From the NCBI RefSeq assembly GCF_039908645.1, contig NZ_CP150917.1, positions 1,522,501 through 1,586,500 on the forward strand: a stretch of DNA of 64,000 nt, in the 5' to 3' direction. The stretch comes from Pseudomonas helvetica. Its GTDB lineage: Bacteria > Pseudomonadota > Gammaproteobacteria > Pseudomonadales > Pseudomonadaceae. Under the pieces are notes generated by a model, which had not been told where the DNA came from, searched no databases, and saw only the letters and a program-made list of their open reading frames with translations. The position numbers and the translations under genes were made by a program. Positions 53,813 to 61,896 of the stretch are shown one piece after another. Within the stretch, counting starts at the first letter, position 1, and every line of letters begins with the position of its first letter.

Positions 53813-54502
53813 CTAAATACCCATTTTCCGGGGTAGTGCCAATTCTTCTGGGGCTTCACCTTCTTTGAAGCCAACCAGATAAAGCACGTCTCCAACTGGC
53901 AGTGCTCCCTCCTGCGAATTTGAAGTCGTATTCTGGATCACTGGGCAGGTTGCATAGCGCAGAGTAACGCCCTGTTCATTCAGGCGTTCGATCATGGCCT
54001 GGAGCTCTTCAAACACCTCCAAACGCGCTGTGCTTGAATAAAGCTCGGCGCAGTCGCGATAGTCCCGTAGGTAATCAGTTAGCTCCGCGAATGCCAGCGC
54101 CTGGTCTTTGGAAGGCTCGAAGGCGGGCTCGATGTAATCGCCGATGCTTTCAGCTGCAAGCTTGGCCAAGCCCCTGCCTGATTCGGGCTTCAATGCCTTC
54201 GTCATGACATATTTCTGATCGAACTGCTCACGAGCAGCGCGCAGTTGCTCCTCGGTGGGAATCACCATGGGTTTCGTGAATGCATCGATGTCCTGGAACT
54301 CAAAGGCAGAGGCGAGAGAGCGAAGCGTGTTGAGGCTGGCCCCGGCCCCTGCTTCAACCCGCTGGATGGTTCTGGGTGTCGTCTTGGCGAGCTCTGCCAG
54401 AGTCTCCTGAGACCACTGGCGGAGTTCGCGCAGATACCTGATTACGTGGCCCAGTTCACCTTTGCTCAGTACGCGGGTTTCAACGCTCTCGAAGCTGCTC
54501 AT
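53813..54502 (-). CDS. XRE-family regulator with long C-terminal domain
   Basis: A 229-residue protein. The HTH occupies residues about 15-70 (HVIRYLRELRQWSQETLAEL, RTIQRVEAGAGASLNTLRSL). The helical C-terminal part contains SIGDYIEPAFEPSKDQALAF and a final beta-rich segment (GVTLRYATCPVIQNTTSNSQ). It is directly upstream of the HNH nuclease and is likely its transcriptional control. The C-terminal domain might sense a ligand or protein. Confidence 0.82.
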   Translation of the reverse strand: MSSFESVETRVLSKGELGHVIRYLRELRQWSQETLAELAKTTPRTIQRVEAGAGASLNTLRSLASAFEFQDIDAFTKPMVIPTEEQLRAAREQFDQKYVMTKALKPESGRGLAKLAAESIGDYIEPAFEPSKDQALAFAELTDYLRDYRDCAELYSSTARLEVFEELQAMIERLNEQGVTLRYATCPVIQNTTSNSQEGALPVGDVLYLVGFKEGEAPEELALPRKMGI

Positions 54503-54742
54503 CTCGTGTCCCCTGTTTCAGTGGCTGTTCAGATGGTTCGAGTATGAGTCGGAGGAAAGCCGGGCGACACGACACGAACCTGACAGTTTTGAACCTAGGC
54601 TCATCCTGCCTTCGGCTGCCACAGATCACCCTCCAGTAGAGACAGGTTAAGCAAGCCGGCAAGACTGGCGCACAGAGCCGCTTCAACAACCGTGAGGTAT
54701 GTATGAGCATCCCCGTGCTCATGCCTCGCCGTCTAGGCCCCG

Positions 54743-56371
54743 CTACGTTCTCTTCTCTTTCGCCCTCCAATCCTTGCTATAAAGCAGTTTGTCGCGGTGC
54801 AGTTGTAATACCGTATTGGTTTGCAGGATTTTCTGAGTTGCGCTGCTGAACTTCTTTGCCTCATCAAAAGCTAGGAAAATCTGCTTTTGTTTGAAGGAGG
54901 CCAGGATCTTAATGATATGTTCAGTGGCGGCAATTTCGATATTTTTGTATATCATCGAATCATGGATGACGAATGGCAGGCGCGTGAGCGACAACATTGA
55001 TAGGTCAAACCCGACCAACCCCGCATACGATTTGCCTGTTCCAGTATCCAGTGGAGAGGTGAAGCTGTAAGAGTTAGCACTCTTAATGCGAAGCTGGGAC
55101 GGGTTACGCTCAGGCCCGTAAACAAGATTGTTGAATTTCTCAAGTTTATGATTTATAGCGCCTTCAATTTCAAGGAAGATTTTGTCGTAGATAGCGTCTA
55201 GGCGAGTTTTGGAAGCTGTCTCGCTATCATCAATGGAAACTTTCTGCTCGAAGAATTTATTTTCTTCCCTAGCCTTGTCGGTAACCTCTTTGAGTTCAAA
55301 CACCTTCGCGAAAAGGTCTGTTGGAGTGCCTTTAGCTTTAAGAGTGTATTTTATTTGCTCATCCAGGTCGGTGATGAGGCCGGTAATCTCAGACTCATTT
55401 GCGACCAAAAGCTCAAGTTCACTTTTAAGTTCTTTGCTTACTAGCTTGCCAATTTTCGCGTGGAACTGCTCTACCTGCTCGAGACGTTCAAGGTTGGCCT
55501 CTGGGAAGAACTCAGCAACGAGGGCTATGTTTGCAGCCAGGCGAGGGGATACGCCAGAGAGATCTCTCTGAAGTTTTTCTCTTCTAGCCGAAATCAGATT
55601 TCTCTTATTGATCATCTCATTTTTGGTTTGTTGTATGGCCCTTAGTTTTTCATCGAACAGGGCTTCGTATGCGGTGATGGCACCAGCGAAGTTATCCTTA
55701 ATGTCACTGATGGCTTGCGCATTGGTTTTAATGAGCTGACTGTTAGATTTATATTTGGTCATCGTGATCCGAGGGATAATTTCCGCAGTCATCGACTTCC
55801 TCATCAAATCTTTTTTATCTTTCAAGATCTGAAGTACAGCCCGCTCCACGGAAACATCACCCGTACGCTCAAAGAGATCGAGCAACCTGGCCACGCCCGC
55901 GCTGAGTCTTTCTTTTGAAGCTCCCGCTAATGGATGATCTGGATCAGCTTCTCCCTTGTTCCATATCCGAGCAAATGGGCCAACGATGGATCGGAAGGAG
56001 CTCTCTAGCTCAGACAGATCATATAGGCTTTTGAGCTTCTCTCTATACGCTTCAAGTGATATTTCGTCTTCTTTGACATGGTTTGAGTTACAGATTTCAA
56101 CAACGTCTGGCTGCTCAGTAGATCTGGTGACGAATAGGGGGGCACCACCGAAATCAAATGTGATTTCGTATGAATGGCTCCCAAGTACCTTAATCACTCC
56201 TGCGTCGTCTACCAATAGGCTACTACCGCCCATTGCGAAGTCGATCACCAAGAGGGCTGATGATTTGCCAATGGAGTTCTTGGCTTCATCATCACCAAGG
56301 ACAATGTTTAGCCCAGCATGGAATTCAATAGGGCTTTGATTGAATAGGTTGCATTTTATCTGTTTAAGCAT
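54743..56371 (-). CDS. ABC-3C system ATPase (DUF2326, SMC-like)
   Basis: A 542-residue ATPase. The Walker A variant GDDEAKNSIGKSS is near residue 30. A long coiled-coil middle (KTNAQAISDIKDNFAGAITA through VTDKAREENKFFEQKVSIDD) follows, then the DUF2326 C-terminal ATPase half (SFTSPLDTGTGKSYAGLVGF, LPFVIHDSMIYKNI). In ABC three-component systems this protein senses invasion and licenses the effector. ATG 56371 has GGAG nine bases upstream and overlaps the end of the middle-component gene by eight bases. GC content is clearly lower than in core genes. Confidence 0.88.
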   Translation of the reverse strand: MLKQIKCNLFNQSPIEFHAGLNIVLGDDEAKNSIGKSSALLVIDFAMGGSSLLVDDAGVIKVLGSHSYEITFDFGGAPLFVTRSTEQPDVVEICNSNHVKEDEISLEAYREKLKSLYDLSELESSFRSIVGPFARIWNKGEADPDHPLAGASKERLSAGVARLLDLFERTGDVSVERAVLQILKDKKDLMRKSMTAEIIPRITMTKYKSNSQLIKTNAQAISDIKDNFAGAITAYEALFDEKLRAIQQTKNEMINKRNLISARREKLQRDLSGVSPRLAANIALVAEFFPEANLERLEQVEQFHAKIGKLVSKELKSELELLVANESEITGLITDLDEQIKYTLKAKGTPTDLFAKVFELKEVTDKAREENKFFEQKVSIDDSETASKTRLDAIYDKIFLEIEGAINHKLEKFNNLVYGPERNPSQLRIKSANSYSFTSPLDTGTGKSYAGLVGFDLSMLSLTRLPFVIHDSMIYKNIEIAATEHIIKILASFKQKQIFLAFDEAKKFSSATQKILQTNTVLQLHRDKLLYSKDWRAKEKRT

Positions 56372-56585
56372 ATTCAATCACTCCAGTTTCATCCTGAACA
56401 TCTAGATAACCTAAGAAAAATAAAACATCCATCGCAGCAAGAAATTCAGATGCGTCTAAGAATTGATCGCGAGTCTTGGCGAGGGCTTGGGCTACAGTTT
56501 CACCAGGCTCCTTCCCTGCTAGAATGGCGTGCATCTTGAAAATGGTGGATTCTTCAAGCTTTGTAAACTTACTAGGCACTAGCAT
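56364..56585 (-). CDS. ABC-3C system middle component
   Basis: A 73-residue protein, MLVPSKFTKLEESTIFKMHA..., predicted to be a small winged-helix (FLAAMDVLFFLGYLDVQDET). Size, position between effector and ATPase, and sequence style match the MC families of ABC-3C conflict systems. ATG 56585 is preferred, with GAGG six bases upstream. It overlaps the effector end by 14 bases and the ATPase start by eight, so the three genes are tightly coupled. Confidence 0.82.
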   Translation of the reverse strand: MLVPSKFTKLEESTIFKMHAILAGKEPGETVAQALAKTRDQFLDASEFLAAMDVLFFLGYLDVQDETGVIEYA

Positions 56586-57348
56586 CGAAAACCTCGCAGT
56601 TTTGAACAAAGAATGAAGTGATGATTTTCGAAACGTCTAGCGACTTACCGCTCCTGGCGCTGATCCATTGAGCGATATAATTGAAAACGACATCTTTGTT
56701 GTCGGGGTGTTCTCTATGCATCGCCCAAAAATAAGTGTTGACCTGGTTGAGCAGCATTTTTACGGCTGCTTGATCCCGTTGCTCAAGCAGCCGCAGTTCG
56801 TCCCGGATTGTCACGAAATAGCCAACCACATCATGTCGTATGTTGCGCTTCAAGACGTTGCTGGCACCTTTCTTTAGTTTCTCTTTCAAGGTGAAAGCAT
56901 TTAGTTCTAAGTCAAAGGCGACAAGGCTTTCGTCGTCCAGATCAGCGAAGGACTCAATCAGCTCCCTTATCTCAATCCTGAGGCCGTGCTCAGAAATCGA
57001 CTTTCTGGCATCCGTATCTCGGATGAAACCGTCCTTGATTTCACGCAACCGATCATATTCTTCAATCTTAAAGTCCTTGTCGTACTTCCGGTGACAAGAA
57101 GGGCACAAGCAGATCACGTTGTCGAGCCCATTGATGTCGATAGGTATCGTGTGATTTACCAATGCCAAAGTTTGAGCGGCAGTCGGGTTCAGAGGATAGA
57201 TGTGAGCGACTTCATAAAACTTTCTAGGGTTTTTTGAACCTGGCTTCTTATCTATGATTACAAGAGCGCAAAGCGGACAGATACCACCTGTCTCCGCATA
57301 AAGCATGCTGTGCTCTTCAGGATGGTATGGTGTCCTTACATTCGCCAT
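56572..57348 (-). CDS. ABC-3C system effector with N-terminal HNH nuclease
   Basis: A 258-residue protein. Residues about 15-105 form a zinc-bound HNH nuclease (GGICPLCALVIIDKK, YEVAHIYPLNPT, VICLCPSCHRKYD). The C-terminal ABC-3C domain reads FDLELNAFTLKEKLKKGASN, IRHDVVGYFVTIRDELRLLE and the conserved end SFFVQNCEVF. The C-terminal domain couples the effector to the middle component and ATPase; the HNH would cut nucleic acid on activation. ATG 57348 is chosen over GTG 57375. It is the first gene of the three. Confidence 0.88.
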   Translation of the reverse strand: MANVRTPYHPEEHSMLYAETGGICPLCALVIIDKKPGSKNPRKFYEVAHIYPLNPTAAQTLALVNHTIPIDINGLDNVICLCPSCHRKYDKDFKIEEYDRLREIKDGFIRDTDARKSISEHGLRIEIRELIESFADLDDESLVAFDLELNAFTLKEKLKKGASNVLKRNIRHDVVGYFVTIRDELRLLEQRDQAAVKMLLNQVNTYFWAMHREHPDNKDVVFNYIAQWISARSGKSLDVSKIITSFFVQNCEVFDASA

Positions 57349-57375
57349 ATAAAACCTAAATTGTCTGCACGCCAC

Positions 57376-57833
57376 TCAGGGCTGAGCAGTGCCCCGGCTG
57401 GCTGATAGAAGAGTTATGACTGGGCGCAGGTATAGGCACCATACGGCAAGATGGGATCGCCTGACCTACGGATGGTTGGGAGAGTAGTAAAACGCTGTAA
57501 GCTGACGTGGCGGCTGCGCTTGTTGATATAGACACGCTGCTTTCGCAGGCTGCCTGTTCAAGATTCCACATTCCCTGTGCCTGATTTCCACTTGTCTTGC
57601 GCAACATACCATTTTGCCATCATCGCCGGTATCGCCAATCCAATCTTTTGAGCGCGGGACAGCCGATGGCAGTGTGAGCATCATAGAAGCTGTGAGGTAT
57701 GATCGTCAGAGCTTGCCTCCCTCAAATCAGGCTAGGAATGATGCTGAAGGTTTTGAAACGCGTCTTTAACGTCCTCTATCCCGACCGCCGTCCCGATTGG
57801 GAGCAGAGGCGTGAGCGCGAGTTAGAGGTGGCA
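57376..57833. other. Gap without a recognised gene between ABC-3C and the phosphatase
   Basis: About 460 bases. The left part should hold the ABC-3C promoter (minus strand). A plus-strand open frame from 57699 runs antisense into the phosphatase and is not supported. No repeats or terminators were seen. Confidence 0.5.
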
Positions 57834-58451
57834 TCAACGACCGAGAACCCAATCTTTTCCGTCCGCATGCCTGCTGAGCGAGAACCCCTGACAATTCGGG
57901 ACATGGTTCGCTATCTCGTACTGACGCCAATCCAGCATTGCATGACCGTCCACCTCGAGGGGCCAATTCTCGAGGAGCCAGCGCACGGTGTTCATGAATT
58001 GCCCATGCGAAAACACAACGATGTCATTGGCCGGTTGCTCCGCTAGTCGCTCAAGAAATGCCAACGCCCTGGCCACAAGGTCGAAGAAAGACTCAGCTCC
58101 TTCACCGTCTGAAAAGGCTGGATCTGATCTCTGCCAGTAAGCATCGACCCATCCGCGCCGCTGTGCGAGCGTCGTGTCTACGCAACGTGCAGGCGCCAAG
58201 TATGTGAACTCGTGAATCGGCCAAGTCTCGAAGACGGCTGTGGGATAGAGGGCCGTTGTGGCCAGCGCCGTGGCTTGGGCGCGCAGAAACGGTGAGGTAA
58301 CGACTAGGCCACGAGCAATCGTGAGCGACCGAGCGACCAGGTGGGCTTGTTCCAAGCCTTTTGCCGTCAAAGGGATGCTTGCGTGATCCCTGGTGCGCTC
58401 GCCAGCGTTGGCGGCGCTCTCGCCGTGACGTATCAGCCTAACTTTCTTCAT
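57834..58451 (-). CDS. Histidine phosphatase superfamily protein
   Basis: A 205-residue phosphoglycerate mutase-like phosphatase. The catalytic RHG is in VRLIRHGESAANAG, the second core Arg in SPFLRAQATA, the acid/base Glu in HEFTYLAP and the second His in VVFSHGQFMNTV. It dephosphorylates small phospho-compounds or possibly a nucleotide. It sits alone on the minus strand among defence genes; whether it belongs to one of the systems is not clear. Confidence 0.88.
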   Translation of the reverse strand: MKKVRLIRHGESAANAGERTRDHASIPLTAKGLEQAHLVARSLTIARGLVVTSPFLRAQATALATTALYPTAVFETWPIHEFTYLAPARCVDTTLAQRRGWVDAYWQRSDPAFSDGEGAESFFDLVARALAFLERLAEQPANDIVVFSHGQFMNTVRWLLENWPLEVDGHAMLDWRQYEIANHVPNCQGFSLSRHADGKDWVLGR

Positions 58452-58708
58452 CGACTATTCTTCCCTGGCTCTCATGGCCTGATTTGCACAATGCTGGCAT
58501 GGCAGCGTGTGGGATAGCCATCGGAGAGACCGTGAAGAAAGATCTGAGCAAGGTGCTGATGCCCGACCGAGGCACTGGAAGCGCTGAAGGTCTTCCATCA
58601 GGCCGATCCCCAAGATGCAAGGTGCAGAATTTTCACTTTGCTCGCGGCTCACTGGCCTTTCTCCGATCAGCGACTTAAGGCGCCTGCACAGCCTCAGTGA
58701 CGGCCATT

Positions 58709-60196
58709 TCAGAAAGGTAGGTCTTCATCACCAAGGGGTAGGTGTGCTGCCGGCGGCTTCGGCGATAGGGCTTGGTGAATGCCCTCAAGCCGTCCCAGCA
58801 TTTCGTCGAAAGTAATCACGAGCACATCCTTCAAGCTGTTCCGATACTGTTCGAAAGCACGCTGCTCACTGACCTTTGATGGGGTTCGACCAATGATGAC
58901 AATGGCCGCCACGGCATGTGCGTAGACACGTTCATCGTGGTCATCGGCATCGGTCAGGTTGGAAATGCTCTTCTGTAGAACGCTTCTCTGACTGATGACT
59001 TGGGCCACGGATCCACTGAGCTCGTAGGAGGGCACGTAGGTCTTGCGGTAGGCTTTGCCGAGTAAATCTTGCCCAGGGTGCTTGATCTCGATCAGAGCGA
59101 GGTTTCCAGTGGCCTTCGCCGCCATGAGAAAATCCGAATACTGACCTCCTTGACCTCTGAGGTTCTTACCACCGACATAGGGTTGTTCTGAAATCACCTT
59201 CACTGGATAGCCGAATGCCATGTCGAGCACAAAAGGATGTTCACCCAGGAAGCTCTGCCACTTGCTCTCAGAGGCGTTGCTCTCCAGCATCCTTCGGTAG
59301 ACCTCAATGAGTTCTCCGAGCGTTATGAACTCGATCTCAGACTTCAGCTGATACAGGGTTTTCGGTGCAGATTTCGCCAGCGCGGGGACGCTTTGCTGCG
59401 CAAGCATGACGGCCTGCTTTTGATCTTTGGGTGATAGACGGGGTGCCACTGACCCCAGCGATACCAGATTTGCAAGCAGATCTGGCGGGAGCTTGCGTTC
59501 ACGGGGAGGAAAAAGCTCAGGGGCCGCTTTGTGCAGGAGCCCCGTGTAGCAAACAAGTTTTTTGTCGGCAGCGGTTTCTCGCTGATGCCGCTGAGTTAGC
59601 CGATCAAGGCTTCGCTCCATTTTCTCAAGCTGAGCAACGCCTAAACAGAATTGATTGCCTTCGATTTTCGCATCAAAGTTCCCTGGCCCACCATGCAGAA
59701 ACAGTGTGTCGATTCCCTCCAAATCATTTAAAGCCTGGATGATGTATCGGTACTCGTAGTGGAAGCCGAGACCGTAGCGCCAGTCTTTGGTGAGCCCTAC
59801 AGGGAGAAGTCCTAGTAAATCCTCAAGCTCATCCTGATTATTAGGATGTGGATATTCTTGGAAGACAGGGCGAGTGACCACTATCGACTGGATGGTGTCG
59901 TACTTGGGCTTACCGTACTCAGAGTGTTCCGAGCGGGCGTTGATAGGATAAATGGTCAAATACTCGGAGGTGACCATCAATAGGAGATGCCAGCCTGACC
60001 TATTGTCCGGCAGAGGTACATCGCTGTAGAAAACGAGTGTGGGGCCGTAGAAGTCATTTTCGTCGTATTCGCCCGACTCTAGTGCTTCGAGTTCTCCCTG
60101 GCTCAACCCTCTCGCTTCGCCATTGTCGAAACGAAGGAATGGGCCGCCATCTGCGCGCTGTTGCATGGCGTACTGTGAGGGGCGCATAGATGGCAT
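58709..60196 (-). CDS. sduA: Shedu-type DUF4263 nuclease (anti-phage)
   Basis: A 495-residue protein. A long N-terminal region with no motif I can name precedes a C-terminal DUF4263 PD-(D/E)XK nuclease (about residues 325-450): ASESKWQSFLGEHPFVLDMA, YSDFLMAAKATGNLALIEIK and GSVAQVISQRSVLQKSI. The D...EIK core is intact. Shedu proteins protect against phage as single genes, with the N-terminal region as sensor. ATG 60196 has AAGGA about nine bases upstream; the frame extends 19 codons further. It is flanked by other defence genes. Confidence 0.88.
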   Translation of the reverse strand: MPSMRPSQYAMQQRADGGPFLRFDNGEARGLSQGELEALESGEYDENDFYGPTLVFYSDVPLPDNRSGWHLLLMVTSEYLTIYPINARSEHSEYGKPKYDTIQSIVVTRPVFQEYPHPNNQDELEDLLGLLPVGLTKDWRYGLGFHYEYRYIIQALNDLEGIDTLFLHGGPGNFDAKIEGNQFCLGVAQLEKMERSLDRLTQRHQRETAADKKLVCYTGLLHKAAPELFPPRERKLPPDLLANLVSLGSVAPRLSPKDQKQAVMLAQQSVPALAKSAPKTLYQLKSEIEFITLGELIEVYRRMLESNASESKWQSFLGEHPFVLDMAFGYPVKVISEQPYVGGKNLRGQGGQYSDFLMAAKATGNLALIEIKHPGQDLLGKAYRKTYVPSYELSGSVAQVISQRSVLQKSISNLTDADDHDERVYAHAVAAIVIIGRTPSKVSEQRAFEQYRNSLKDVLVITFDEMLGRLEGIHQALSPKPPAAHLPLGDEDLPF

Positions 60197-60354
60197 GAGC
60201 TTTCGTCCTTGATCAAATGTGGATTCTACTTGCCCACACACTGGCGGAGCCAAAGCGAGTCTAGCGAGCCGCTAGTGTCCCGGAAAAGTGATTGATGGGA
60301 GGGTTGGCTGGAGAGATCGGTATATCACTGCGAAGGTTCTAAGTCGTCCATGCT

Positions 60355-60795
60355 TTAACTGAACATGCCAGCGATAATCCTGGCGTCTAGCAAAGCGTGG
60401 TGCGGTAACTTTTCTCCGGCAGTGGTAGGGGATAGCGTCGTCGCATCGGTGGGAAAATTTCGCACGTTTCTTGGCCAGCGTCCCTCTGCATAGGTCAGCT
60501 CGCAAAAGAGCTCCCAATCAAATTGCGGGGCGTCCGTAACGATCTCGATCTCACTATCGAAAGACGCTAGGAACTCTAAAAGTGACATCCTGGCATCGAT
60601 GATGGGCAACATGTAGCTTCCGCCCCATAGCTTTGGAAGCACGATCTCCTTTACGAAGTCACTGCAATCCTCGGCTCCCCACGTATCCCGCAATTCAACG
60701 TAGAATTCGCGCCCATTCTCGGCTACCAGTGCCAGGGATATCAGCTTCGCTGCTACTGATAGCTGGGTAAACTCGCAATCAAGAAAGAGCCTCAT
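60355..60795 (-). CDS. DEDD-type 3'-5' exoribonuclease
   Basis: A 146-residue RNase H-fold exonuclease. Exo I DCEFTQL at the N-terminus, Exo II Asp in VTDAPQFDWELF and Exo III HHALLDARI give the DEDDh set expected for the Rv2179c/RNase T-like family, which trims RNA from the 3' end. It is encoded just upstream of Shedu on the same strand (about 160 nt apart) and may be an independent unit. Confidence 0.85.
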   Translation of the reverse strand: MRLFLDCEFTQLSVAAKLISLALVAENGREFYVELRDTWGAEDCSDFVKEIVLPKLWGGSYMLPIIDARMSLLEFLASFDSEIEIVTDAPQFDWELFCELTYAEGRWPRNVRNFPTDATTLSPTTAGEKLPHHALLDARIIAGMFS

Positions 60796-60809
60796 GCTAC
60801 CAAACCTCC

Positions 60810-61256
60810 GTGATGACTAGGGCCCGCCTAAATATGGCGCAGGAGGGACTGCTGTGGGATATGGCCCTCCAGCATCTTGGCCATGATGAGCTACTTGAGC
60901 TGGTTGTGGAGCTTTGGCGAGGCGCTTCGTCTCCACCCACACGATTAGTCGAGCATCTGAGCACCGGCCACGTGAGCCAACAAGTCCTGAATATACTGAA
61001 AATTGCCCAGGAGCGTTTGGGGGCCTTCGTACCGGGTCGAATGCCAGTTGCGGGTAAGGTAACGTTGTACGCTCGCCACGCGAGCGATCTAGCAGACGGG
61101 CTCATTACTCGACTCCCGAAGGACAAGCTATCTCGAGCCTGGAGGGGGGGCTTGCCTCGAAATCGACTTGGGCATCTGACGTCCAGCTGTACTTTAAAAG
61201 GATGCCTAGAACAGCCATCCTATTTGAATCTTTCGAGCTTACTACTGCACTTTTGA
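60810..61256 (+). CDS. Uncertain open frame, possible partial gene
   Basis: A 148-codon frame that overlaps no other supported gene. The first 110 residues look protein-like and helical (GLLWDMALQHLGHDELLELV, STGHVSQQVLNILKIAQERL). The end (LTSSCTLKGCLEQPSYLNLS) does not, suggesting a frame disrupted near 61140. An inner ATG at 60834 is possible. No family is recognised and no clear ribosome site is seen. Confidence 0.35.
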   Translation: MMTRARLNMAQEGLLWDMALQHLGHDELLELVVELWRGASSPPTRLVEHLSTGHVSQQVLNILKIAQERLGAFVPGRMPVAGKVTLYARHASDLADGLITRLPKDKLSRAWRGGLPRNRLGHLTSSCTLKGCLEQPSYLNLSSLLLHF

Positions 61257-61264
61257 GATGCTCC

Positions 61265-61597
61265 ATGAACTCTGATCTAGAACAAGAAATGCGTCGTGCT
61301 TTGTTTGGTACGACCCAGCCGGAAGTACCTTTGAATGTCCCTCCCGTGCACGAACCCGTGCCAGAGGTCGTATTCACCAAGCCTGTAGCAGCGCCCATTG
61401 CCAAGAAGAAAAAGGCGAAAGCCTTTACGCCTAGGCTAAAGGTTACTCTTCGGGTGGGGAACGAATTCGAGGGGAAGATGCACGAGCTGATTCACGAAGC
61501 TGACACGTTGAGCTCGTTGCTTGCTGAGCAAGACGCTGTGAAGTCTGCCAGGAAAAGGTACAAGTACGTGGAGGTAGTCTCGGTCAAATCGATGTAA
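61265..61597 (+). CDS. Small basic protein, resembling integrative-element orphan proteins
   Basis: A 110-residue protein, MNSDLEQEMRRALFGTTQPE..., with a Pro/Val-rich linker, a Lys-rich patch (AAPIAKKKKAKAFTPRLKVT) and a compact C-terminal domain (MHELIHEADTLSSLLAEQDA, ARKRYKYVEVVSV). Similar short proteins occur, as I recall, on pKLC102/SPI-7-like integrative elements of Pseudomonas, with unknown function. The next frame begins immediately after its stop. Confidence 0.65.
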   Translation: MNSDLEQEMRRALFGTTQPEVPLNVPPVHEPVPEVVFTKPVAAPIAKKKKAKAFTPRLKVTLRVGNEFEGKMHELIHEADTLSSLLAEQDAVKSARKRYKYVEVVSVKSM

Positions 61598-61855
61598 ATG
61601 ATTGGGTGCCACCTTTCTAGCTCAGGCGTGTACGCGATGTACGGCTTGGCTGAGCTGGCAGAAGACTATGATGGCGACGAGGGAATTCTCCTCTCACAGA
61701 AGGATCTGCGGAACGCGGGTTCGCACCGATTCGTAGTGCTTCATGACTTTGGAGATCCCTCGCGAGCGAGGCAAGCTCCTGAAGTCGAGCATCTCAACCA
61801 CTCAGACTTTGTCGAAGAAGCTCTGGGTACTCTACGGGTCGCAAGATCACTTTAA
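61598..61855 (+). pseudogene. C-terminal fragment of a HEPN-type protein
   Basis: An 85-codon frame abutting the previous stop. It reads GVYAMYGLAELAEDYDGDEG, LLSQKDLRNAGSHRFVVLHD and VEEALGTLRVARSL. The RNAGSH segment fits the Rx4H motif of HEPN RNases, and the pattern resembles the C-terminus of large LA2681-like HEPN proteins. The N-terminal bulk is absent, so this is probably a decayed abortive-infection-type gene. A short functional HEPN is less likely, since the usual first helix is missing. Confidence 0.5.
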
Positions 61856-61896
61856 GCAAGCGGCTCAATAAATGGATTTTCCTCGGGGGAGAGGAT

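Noticed and set aside
57699..58046. 115-codon plus-strand open frame starting MIVRACLPQ
   Set aside because: Its second half is antisense to the histidine phosphatase and no family is recognised. The first 45 residues look plausible, but no gene end is available.
58570..58710. Plus-strand frame ending in FTLLAAHWPFSDQRL
   Set aside because: Protein-like for about 45 codons but without a start, a ribosome site or a recognised family; too weak to call even a remnant.
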